Assembly: GCA_009767595.1 (NCBI GenBank)
Contig: VSDK01011610.1
Coordinates: 235,594-299,593, forward strand
Direction of reading: 5' to 3'
Origin: Symbiodinium kawagutii
Taxonomy: Eukaryota; Sar; Dinophyceae; Suessiales; Symbiodiniaceae
DNA length: 64,000 nt
Shown here piece after piece: positions 55,942 to 64,000 of this stretch (position 1 is the first letter of the stretch; the number at the start of each line of letters is the position of its first letter). The notes under the pieces are model-generated. The model did no database searches and had not been told where the DNA came from. It worked only from the letters and a program-made list of their open reading frames with translations. The position numbers and the translations under genes are program-made.

Positions 55942-56512
55942 TGCCCTTGGATACTATGACTCTTGGATCCAGGAAGCCGGTCGAAACCAGCGGAATACTC
56001 TGATGACGATAAATTTGCGATCCTAATGACAATTATTTATAGTTGGATTTCTACTAATCTATCCTAAGAACTGGTACTGTAGCGTCTCCTGGGTTCCACT
56101 TGGACTCAAGAATCAATAGCAAACCAGTGGTAACCATCATAAACCATGAATTGTGAAACATGATTCATTCACCATTCACTTTTGACTATGAACCATTCAA
56201 CATCATGTAACCATCAATCATTGGCCATCATTTTCAATGAACCATCATTCATCATCATTGCTAAGTAAGCATCATTGACCATCACCCTTGTATAACTACG
56301 ATTAAAGTATGTATATACAATGTATACTTTTAGACACCGCCTATCAAGATACACCACTCTTATATGATTTTGATGTCCAACTATTACATACAAACTGTTT
56401 GTAGCTATTTTAGATCTATATGCTACCTTTAACTATACTACTTGAATAGAAAATTATTCAAGTATTGTAAACTATATGCTATACATTGACCATCCTCAAC
56501 CATCCTTGAAAG

Positions 56513-57575
56513 CAGACCTCCCCTGGCTCCACGACCCCCTGCCATGCCGTACGCCTGCCCTGGCTTCGCTAAGCAGGACATCCATCCTGCGGGAGATTCC
56601 TTGCTGCACAGTGCTGCCTGGTGCGCCCACCGTCGCTCCGTTGAGCCCAAGGGTCGGTGGCGATTTGCCATCGAAGAACACCAATAGGGAAAGCAATACC
56701 CACCAAAACCAAGGGGTTGTGAAGATTTGGGTAACTTTTGGGGTATTGGGTTATTGGTGAAGCCAAGGGGATATGAACATTTGGGCTTGTGGCCAGCCAT
56801 AGGGTAACTGTTACAACCCACCAAAAACATGATCATTTCGCTAGTGGAAACCATTGGTGTTGGGGGTGCCACTATTTTGGCACATATCAATTTTTCAGCC
56901 AATGGATGGCAAATTGATCTAAAGATAGGTGAGATTGATGACCTTTAATGGATCTACACTGATCTAACATTTTCTAACATTAAGTCTAGTTTCAAAAAGT
57001 GTCTATCAATGCCTATCATTTTTGCTAGTGTTTATTGTACATGCAGTTTGTTGTGTAATGTAGTGCCGTGTTATCATTTGTTCACACCACGTGCTGTCAG
57101 CATATGTCGGCAACTCTTAGTCGAACAAGTAGTAGAGAGATATGAAGCAGGCAATAATTGCATCATCAACGAGAATCTCTGATTCCCAATGATATGATCC
57201 TACTATTGCTCAATCATTATAATCTTGAATAGACACATCTTGCTTGAGCAATGGCACTTTTAGTGGTTACCATAATGATAGAACTCGTGTATAGCAAATT
57301 ATTTGGTGGCAACTATTAAAGCATGCTACCCAAAGGTTTCTATGCATGCTATCCATCATTATATACTATTATATGGGTTACCCAAAGGTGTCTTATATAA
57401 TAGGTATATAATCATTGTATACCATGATATGTGTTACCCAGTATACATCATTTGCCCACCATTAGCGCATGTTACCCAAAGGTTCCTATTCCACCATGCT
57501 TGCCATGCCACGGTCCGCCAGGCATGGACAGAGCCAAGTGGCTCAGATGTTGTTGGCCCGTGGCCATCCTGCCGG
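56513..57575 (+). CDS. Ankyrin-repeat protein, two exons, frame break
   Basis: Ankyrin repeats mediate protein binding. In 56513-56690 one frame reads GDSLLHSAAWCAHRRSVE, a clear first half of a repeat; the continuation GGDLPSKNTNRESNTH (usual form D-x-x-x-K-N-T-N-R-E-T-P-L-H) is in the next frame. The step is near 56645-56655. A second exon at 57522-57575 (acceptor gtccgccag) reads GQSQVAQMLLARGHPAG, a repeat second half. Either this is a pseudogene, a one-base assembly error or an unusual small intron. Degenerate TGTTACCCAAAGGTTCCTAT copies (57320-57490) lie between the exons. Confidence 0.5.
57320..57490. repeat. GTTACCCAAAGGT repeat, four copies
   Basis: GCTACCCAAAGGTTTCTAT, GTTACCCAAAGGTGTC, GTTACCCAGTATAC and GTTACCCAAAGGTTCCTAT recur at roughly 45-55-bp spacing just before the ankyrin exon at 57522. 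Confidence 0.7.
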
Positions 57576-58012
57576 GGCGCGCAGTTGGGCAGTTTTGAAG
57601 CATGGCTGGGGAGGAAAGTTGGATGGAAAGTGATTATATAGTTAATTTTAGAGAGAGAATAGTGCTTAATAATTGTGAATGGTATTGATTATATAGTTAT
57701 ATTGATTATATATGCGAATTGAATCTAGATATTGATGATGATTTAAAGGGCATAAGGGCTAAGATAATGGTTTTGCTGGTGGGTTTTAATGGTCATGGCT
57801 TGAAATTGTTGAATGAATTGTTGTCAACATATGTTAGTGATGATTAAGAAACACTTTTGATGATAGTCAAGTATGGCCAAAGATCACGATATCGGATTCA
57901 CTTACTGTAAGCCTCAAGCATCAATCTGGCATCCTCATCGCTAGCCGCACTGCAACTTGCTCCACATCGCATTTCCATTGGGATTCATGAGCTGAGCTTC
58001 GCACGGGATCAG

Positions 58013-58627
58013 TGGGCATCAGTCATCCACCGCCATCGTTGTGGATCCAAGCCTTGGGGCCCCCGCGATGCCGGGCGCCACGTGGATCTCCTGGCGACTT
58101 TCCCGGGACCAAGTGGAGCTCGAAGAGCACGAAGGCCTCGCTGAAGGTGAGCGACCTGCGCGTTGTACCGGGGGAGAAACGGCTCACGGAGATCACTGGG
58201 ATTCAAAATCTTAGAAGCAGTTTGAATCATGAGTTTAGAAGCGATAGGATTATTTGTTGGACAAAAAATCATTAGGGCAAAAAAAAATCATACTATGTCA
58301 CACTTAATTTTGATATTATAGGATTGTTTGTTGGATCCGAACTGTGATTCAATGAATGGAAACATGTAACCCTTTTGAAAGAAAAAAGCACAATTCCACT
58401 CCATCATCCTTGGATCTCAAAAACAAGTTCCCCTCCACAAAAAAAACAATTCAATAGAACTGTGTTAATTCCATTCCTTTCATTTCCTTCCAATGATTTT
58501 TAGCCCCACGAGGCCTCCACGACAGCGTGCCCTTCCATGTCACTGGCCATCTCGCAGCGGGCCGCTGGCAGCCGCGTTTGCAAGAGCCCTGCGCAGCATG
58601 GCTACGTGGAACGCTGGATCAGCAGAG
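58013..58627 (+). CDS. Unknown protein, two exons in phase
   Basis: Exon 58013-58146 (acceptor gggatcag, donor GAAG|gtgagc) reads HQSSTAIVVDPSLGAPAMPG then ATWISWRLSRDQVELEEHEG. Exon 58513-58627 (acceptor ccacgag, GC donor) reads LHDSVPFHVTGHLAAGRWQP and QEPCAAWLRGTLDQQ; the phase-1 junction G|GC joins them. High GC and strong splice sites. No family is recognised. It lies between the ankyrin exons and the kinase gene, same strand. Confidence 0.5.
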
Positions 58628-58750
58628 GCCTGCAGAAAAAATTGGTGAAAACAGGTGGATCATTGGGCACCCCTAGTTGTAAGGTGGTCTATAGGCCACT
58701 GAACTCAGAGGTAAAGTCATATCTTCCATAAACCGGTAGTTCACTGCTCT

Positions 58751-58780
58751 AGTTGTAAATCCCTTCAGGATGGCGATGGA
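58751..58780 (+). mobile_element. Possible family D remnant
   Basis: AGTTGTAAATCCCTTCAGG followed by ATGGCGATGGA resembles the family D 3' end but lacks the GAGAG tail and any target duplication. Confidence 0.35.
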
Positions 58781-59526
58781 CAAATAATCAATCTAACCGT
58801 AACTTTGCTAACTGTGGGGCCTTACCTCGTACCCAATATCGACTCGAACATTATTCAAGTGATGTTGAACATTATGCAGCCAAGCTTGCCCATTATTAAC
58901 CATCAATGACCATGCTCAACTATATTGTTGGTCATCAGTTAGCGTAGGTAGTTAATTACGGGGTACTGAGAACTAGCAATGGCAGTCTAATGGGTGCTGC
59001 TGATTGTTGGCAGCCTCAAGGAATGCTAAGTTGGCTTGTCCCCCCATGGTTGGCAGTACCATTGGTGACCCTTGAAAATGCACCGAATCAAAGCAATTTT
59101 AAAAAAAAACATAGGCTTGAAAGCTCCAAGTGAACTTGCAGTTTGCATTCGTGTAGGGTATCAAAGGCTTTGCCATCGAAATTATCACTGTTACTCGTGT
59201 TGATTGAAAGCCCGGCATTTCCCCAAGGCTGACATTGACATTTGAAAGCGATGGTCAATCAAAAGAGGAGCCACTTCCTGAAACATGTGCTTTGTTGACG
59301 GGCGGTGCTGGGGATTGTGAAGCCGCCAGTTTGCAGTTTGCTGTTCTTTGGATTGTGGCCTGCTTTGGTACAAGATGAAGTTTTTGTTTGTCGCCTTTAA
59401 CTTGTTCATGCCTCTCGAAACCATAGACGGAACCATGGGCGAATGGGATGCATGTTCCATGTACGGTCTTTGCTATCGCAGTTTCGTGCCATCACTTGGT
59501 TCTATCCTTGTCCAACTGAAACTCAG

Positions 59527-61741
59527 GTGCGTCCACAAGACATCCACTTCGCCCCAGCTGGGCGTTTCATCTTTGGCAAACCATTGGGAAAGGGCCAAAG
59601 CAGTCAAGTCATGGAAGTGACAGATACGACGACTGGGCGCACAGATTTGGCCGCCAAAGTTTCCGAGGGAGGAAAGTCTCACCAGGAGCTCCTTCAGGAA
59701 GCCATGGTCTTGAAAGCGTTGAATTCGAGTTGCCGCGGTTTCCCCGAATTCATTGGGCTTTTCGCGGATGCTGAGCGCCCGGACACGCGCTTCATGGTTT
59801 TGCAACGCTTCCGCTGTAGCGTGGAAGACTTGCGTCGAGAGAATCCAAGCATGGGAGGCCTCGGCGTCGTTCAGACCGTTGGGATGCAAGTGCTGTCCCA
59901 GCTGCAAGCCATGCATCAGCTGAACTTGGCACATGGAGATTTGAAGCCAAAGAACATCGCAGTGGCCAGCGTCAACCCACTGAAGATTCTACGCTTTTCA
60001 GAAAAGGTTCTGTTCATTTCCGGGGGTGTTCATGGTTTTCTATTCTTTTCCTGTGGAAGTCTAATTTTGTGACCAGACCCTAGCACCTTAATTAATCTAA
60101 AGCACCAGTAAGTCGATGGTCTGAAAAAAATAAGTCTGTAAGCCAATGTCTTTAATGTTTCCACCTACGAGTGTAGTATGTGATTCTGTGTGATTGTGCA
60201 TGATTGTGTGTGTGCTTATGTGATGTGTGTATGTACTCACTGCGCCCTGATGCGCATGTGCTCACCCCAATGCTCCTCATCCGGCCCTAAGGATCAGCCT
60301 CATCGATTTCGGCTGCTGCCGGCCATTCCGCGTCTCGGGCTGCTGGGTGCGTCCACGCTCCAAAGCTGCAGTGGGGACCACGCGCTTCTGCGCCATCCCC
60401 GCGCACGAAGGTGAGCGATCTCCCAGGTGTGACTTGGAATCGCTGGCATACGTGCCTTGCTGGAGGTAGCCTCCCTATTGCGGATGGTGGTCTTCAAAAA
60501 ACTGGCATGTGGTTTTTATTTGCAGGTGGGTGTTTTATTTTTATTGCGTGTAGTTGCTTGCTTGTTTGTGTGTGTGTGTATTTGCTTGTTCATTTGCTGT
60601 TGATGGATTACTTCACATTATTTCACCATAAAAGGTAGTTTCTTGTGGTTTGCTCTTTGCTGTTCTGTTTGACCGTGACCAGCAAGGTTTGTCCATCAAC
60701 CTTCAATAGCCGTTATTGTCCACTCCTTCTACGGTAGTTTTTCCATTTTGTATCCGTTTGTCGGTTTGTACCCGGTGGGCAGCAGTCAAAAGTCCTGTTA
60801 GTTTGTTGGTAGGTTGGTCATTTGTTTGTCGCTCACCAGCGTGGTCCACATCATCAACACGGCATAACACGGCCATTGATATAATTTGTTTACATCCAAA
60901 ACCATTTACATGACATGTAATTATGGATAACTTTATGGATATAGAAGGATGGGAAATGAACCCAAGGCTGGTCCCAGCCCAGGTGTTGATACACTTGGCT
61001 TCGGGACAATTGCCCTGGCAAGGCCTTGGTTTTTTGAGCAAGAGCACTCGGGAGCACAGCCTTCAAATGCTTGGAATCTTGGCCACGGGATAGCGATATC
61101 TCTCGACCATGTGCAGTATGGAGTTGACCGTGTGAGATGTCATTCAGGTTTCCCGTGTGTCAAGTTGCCCCTTTCGCAAGGAACCAATTAAACATATTTA
61201 AACCATTTGCAGCATTTTTCAGCCCTTCCTGGGTGCGACATATGGCCTGGAAAAGTGATCCTAAATCAGCGAATCCTTTGCCAAAAATCTGCAGTGCCGC
61301 AGCTGGAGCGCCACCGAGGAAAGAAGCAGGACTTCGCGCTCGTGGAGAGCCACATCCGGCAGAACATCCCTGAGGCCCTGGCAAATGCTTTGAAGCTTGG
61401 TCCTTCCCCTCCCCGTGTGCCCCCGTGTGGTCGCCTCATTAACCTATGTATACATGTAAATACCGTACCTGGTTATAGTGAGCACAATTGACTAACCAAT
61501 ATCAACAACATCGTTTGACATGTTCAAACATTTTTGCTTCGGGTTTGATGTGTCATTTTGCGAGTTCCCTGCACGTGCGTCCACCGTCAGCTTCCGTACA
61601 GCTTGGTGTCTTTGCTTGACAGTTCAGAGACTAAGGACCGGAATGGCATGGATTCCTCGGAACTTGGCTATGGATGAGGAGCCGCCATACATGGAACTGC
61701 GAAATCTGCTTCAATCCGCCAAGCCGACTGAAACGACATGA
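59527..61741 (+). CDS. Casein kinase 1-like protein kinase with a frame break
   Basis: Exon 59527-59984 (acceptor gaaactcag) has the glycine loop GKPLGKGQSSQV, the ATP lysine in LAAKVS and the catalytic loop HGDLKPKN. A GA-AG intron joins it to 60292: LK|ISLIDFGCC restores the DFG. The exon goes on VGTTRFCAIPAHEG and CDLESLAYV, the CK1 signature region, then changes frame by one base near 60449-60456 to continue AGGSLPIADGGLQ. Exon 61303 to about 61400 (acceptor gtgccgcag) reads RGKKQDFALVESHIRQNIPE; about 61520-61741 reads CEFPARAST and DEEPPYMELRNLLQSA to a TGA, aligning with the CK1 C-lobe. HRD is HGD. The frame break means pseudogene, recoding or a base error. The start exon is not identified. 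Confidence 0.75.
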
Positions 61742-62030
61742 GCGGCCCGATGCATCTTCAACATGACTGGTGGGGAACAACGCAGCCATGCATCACACAT
61801 CCTCCAATCGTGTCCAGGCCGGGAGCAGAAGACAGCCACTAGAATGTCCATGAACGGTGCTTTGAAATGCAATCACCAAGTTCATATGTTTGGCTTCGCA
61901 CATGATACTGTACCGCATCATTCTTATGCTACTGTCAGTCATCAATGATCTTTGTTGGGTATCAGCAACCATGGTGAACCGGTTTCTATACTTTAAAAGA
62001 TGCTGCCTTGTGAAGCAAATCGGGTTTCAG

Positions 62031-62313
62031 CCGAGCTTCGAAAGAGTTGATCAACTGTGCCCCACGGCTGGGCCGCTCCAAGCTCCAAATGACATGTGCC
62101 TGGCAGAACTGCCTTGCCTCGATCATGGACACCTCAAAGATTCGGTGGTTGCAGCTGGCGCAGCTGCGACATGAATGTGAAGCTGCTAGGGTTTCCCTTC
62201 GATGAACTCGTTTGTTGAGATCGCCAGAAAAGACAAGGAGACGTGTTCGAGCAGTTCAAATCACAAAGTTGGCAGAAATGTGAGACTGTTTGTGCTGAGA
62301 AATCAGTCTCGCC
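62031..62313 (+). CDS. Candidate exons, unknown
   Basis: After gggtttcag one frame reads PSFERVDQLCPTAGPLQAPN to 62174. In another frame 62137-62203 reads IRWLQLAQLRHECEAARVSL, and 62224-62313 reads QGDVFEQFKSQSWQKCETVC. All look like protein but do not share a frame. Family unknown. Confidence 0.3.
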
Positions 62314-62623
62314 ATGATTCCGATTCAATCTGCAGCGCAGGAAAAGGACGGCACCGGTGCCACAGCAGAGATTTCTTGGTTTGCTTGCAAGAGCTGCCAT
62401 TAGAATCCATTAGAAACCCAGTTGAATTGGTAGCAAATTGGTTCCAACTAGAATCAATTAAAATCCATTCGATCAATTCAAACTCACCCAGTGATTCAAG
62501 TTGGATGATTGGATTGGTGGCAATCCCCGTGTCAACCCATCCTCTCAGGTTGGGCATGCCTCCCGCAATCGCTCAGCCACGGCCCCAGACACTTCACGGA
62601 ACGCGGCGCAGCCGGAAACGTAA

Positions 62624-62735
62624 TGGGGCCCATGCGCTTCCAAGGCGCCCCTGCACTATGCCGCATGGCAAGGCCATGTGGAAGTCGCCAAGGCGCCTGG
62701 TATGGAGGGAGCGAGGCCAGGAGGCAGGGGATCCC
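62624..62735 (+). pseudogene. Ankyrin-repeat fragment
   Basis: After an in-frame TAA the frame reads KAPLHYAAWQGHVEVAKA, the classic ankyrin core, and then degrades (PGMEGARPGG in place of L-L-x-x-G-A-D). With a stop right before it and no paired repeat it looks like a relic. It lies just left of the spliced-leader relic. Confidence 0.45.
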
Positions 62736-62870
62736 TATCAGCCTTTAAAGGGGGGAACCAAGTGGAGCTACCAGGAGTGCCCCTTCACCAAAGGGTAGTT
62801 GAACCGGCTTGTTGTTATTTGATACTTGCATTTAGCTTGCGGTTGCAAGTCATATGTTTGGAATGTTGAA

Positions 62871-62902
62871 CCAAAATGTCCACCGGACATTTTGGCTCAA
62901 GC
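62871..62902 (+). other. Spliced-leader relic forming a hairpin
   Basis: CATTTTGGCTCAAG at 62888-62901 is identical to the last 14 bases of the dinoflagellate spliced leader; CCG at 62883-62885 matches its start, with two bases lost and one changed between. It overlaps an 11-bp perfect inverted repeat, CCAAAATGTCC / GGACATTTTGG with a 3-base loop (62871-62895). It lies 70 bp before the ATG of the next gene, as expected for a reinserted cDNA. Confidence 0.65.
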
Positions 62903-62971
62903 CCGCTTGTGTGTGACAGTGTTCCACTGGTATTGAAAAACCAACCCCCTGTACCTCACACTTGCGGTATC

Positions 62972-64000
62972 ATGGCGAGCTACTCTGCTGCCGCTTCTTC
63001 TGTGCCTTTCCCTCGTGAAGGTGGCGATGTGACGGACACCGATGGGATGAGCCAAACTGGCACGGAAACCTGGTCGATGGTGGAAGCGACCAATCAAATG
63101 TTGGTGGAGGAAGATGAGAAGGCAGACTTCCTCTGGCTCCAGGAGCCGTCCACAGAACTTCGTGCTGATTTGATGGCACGCATGGCTGACCTGCAGGAGA
63201 CGGTGGGACGTCTGCAGGAGGGCATTGACGCCCCGGTGCCGGATGATGACATGGACTTGATCGAGGAGACGATCGAGCTGGCGGAGGGCATGGCTGATGC
63301 GTCTGGGGCTACTACCTTGGCAGAACCGGATCTGCCAGGCGCCCCTGGCCCTGACGCAGTGATGGACCCTGTGGTGCCACCATCACCAAGCAGGACTTTG
63401 TTCCCCCTGCAGGTGCCTCTGGCCCTGACCGTGATCGGTCACCGCCACTGAAAGGTTTTGTGCGTGCAGCCAACCAGGACCTGCCTGCCAACGCCATCCG
63501 GTTCCAGGTTGATCCGGAGAACCATGCTTTTAGCAAGTTTGAGGTGTTGCCAGCGAGTTTCCCCAGCGTCCCCAACTACCTGGTCTCGCAGCTAGTGGGT
63601 GTCTCGGAGACCGAGATCGTGGAGCTCTTCGGCAGGTTCCTGCATGTGCAGCTTACCAAGGCTGCGGTCCAGCGAATCATCGAGGCCTACATTCCCATGC
63701 GGCTCCAGAGTTTGCAGGAAAAGATCTGGACCATGAAGTCGCTCCCGGGCAAGTCCACGAAAGGCATTGGTGCTGGCCTCTTGAGGGACAGGCCAACTGG
63801 TTTGGTCAGCTACACCCACATGTGCAGCGCCTTGCCGCAATGGATGGTTAGTAGCGGCGACCTCCTGTATGCTCTGCAAAAAGGGCACGAAGGTGCCCTG
63901 GGAAGCGCCCCTTTGCACCTTGGAAGCGGACGATGTGGTCTGGATGTTGACCGTGGAGGCTGGCAAGACCAAGTGGGTCAAGCAGCAGGCAGCTGGGGAG
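62972..64000 (+). CDS. Unknown intronless (retroposed) gene, 3' cut by window
   Basis: ATG 62972 follows the spliced-leader relic. The first frame reads MASYSAAASSVPFPREGGDV, then an acidic helical stretch (TELRADLMARMADLQETVGR) and a proline-rich linker, and stops at 63451. Adding one base to the C5 run at 63402-63406 would continue as PPAGASGPDRDRSPP and, to about 63840, PSVPNYLVSQLVGVSETEIV and FLHVQLTKAAVQRIIEAYIP. From about 63850 the original frame looks coding again (SCMLCKKGTKVPWEAPL, EADDVVWMLTVEAGKTKWVK) up to the window end. No intron signals are evident. The layout (acidic head, proline linker, helical core, C-x-x-C) could be a retroelement gag-like or a dinoflagellate-specific protein; I recognise neither firmly. 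The frame changes suggest a decaying copy or homopolymer errors. Confidence 0.6.

Larger units (their letters stand above)
54100..56512. other. Repeat-rich spacer
   Basis: No gene is supported. It holds degenerate TCAATGGT/ATGGTCAA words (54225-54400), a family B-like fragment without ends (54593-54665), a (GA)n run (54830-54851), a full family B element (55723-55941) and ACCATCA words (56120-56290). Confidence 0.5.

Noticed and set aside
60411-60426. GT donor AAG|gtgagc inside the kinase exon
   Set aside because: Reading through keeps the CK1 signature HEG...CDLESLAYV in frame, so no intron starts there.
1-64000. tRNA, rRNA or snRNA genes
   Set aside because: I saw no cloverleaf, rRNA core or Sm-site pattern by eye; a covariance-model scan would be needed to exclude them.

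Overview
The window is nuclear DNA of a dinoflagellate, most likely a Symbiodiniaceae-like alga. The evidence is threefold. Genes are cut into many exons of about 50-200 bp whose introns mix GT, GC and GA donors with AG|G acceptors. A relic of the dinoflagellate trans-spliced leader (ending CATTTTGGCTCAAG) lies in the DNA upstream of an apparently intronless gene at 62.97 kb. The encoded families also fit (axonemal AK7-like kinase, sulfotransferase-like proteins, ankyrins). There are no bacterial-style operons. A 27-base run of N (33216-33242) marks an assembly gap. Exon models were built by eye from conserved blocks, splice signals and phase agreement, so single boundaries may shift.

Layout. 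1275-14111 (+) is an adenylate kinase 7-like gene with 22 exons placed: SDR-like domain, P-loop kinase core, coiled coil and Dpy-30 motif. 15.65-16.5 kb (+) is a short unknown gene with exons joined in phase. 21.5-28.0 kb (+) is a sulfotransferase-like gene. 28.8-29.1 kb (+) holds two exons of an unknown, possibly membrane-anchored protein. 30.9-33.3 kb carries an unknown gene on the minus strand, the only clear strand switch. 34.3-35.4 kb is a 12-bp tandem array open in all frames. 37.1-38.4 kb (+) is an unknown gene with four phase-consistent exons. 39.5-48.6 kb has scattered + strand candidate exons. 49.6-52.8 kb (+) is a pyridoxamine-5'-phosphate-oxidase-like (Alr4036-type) gene. 53.0-54.1 kb (+) is unknown. 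56.5-57.6 kb holds ankyrin-type exons with a frame break. 58.0-58.6 kb is unknown. 59.5-61.7 kb is a casein-kinase-1-like gene with a frame break. 62.97-64.0 kb is the spliced-leader-derived gene, running off the window.

Mobile and repeat DNA. Three short terminal-inverted-repeat families recur, mostly inside introns or between exons: A (GGTTGGTGGTT), B (GGCTATGGGTCAA) and C (GGTGGTTTCTCAAAATAGGG). A fourth family (D) shares a 3' end GGCGATGGAGAGAG. Two copies sit between perfect 14- and 15-bp target-site duplications, one copy being nearly whole and the other cut to 39 bp, which is the pattern of a SINE-like retroposon. Simple-sequence and minisatellite arrays, including a TTTAGGG-like interstitial block, fill many spacers.
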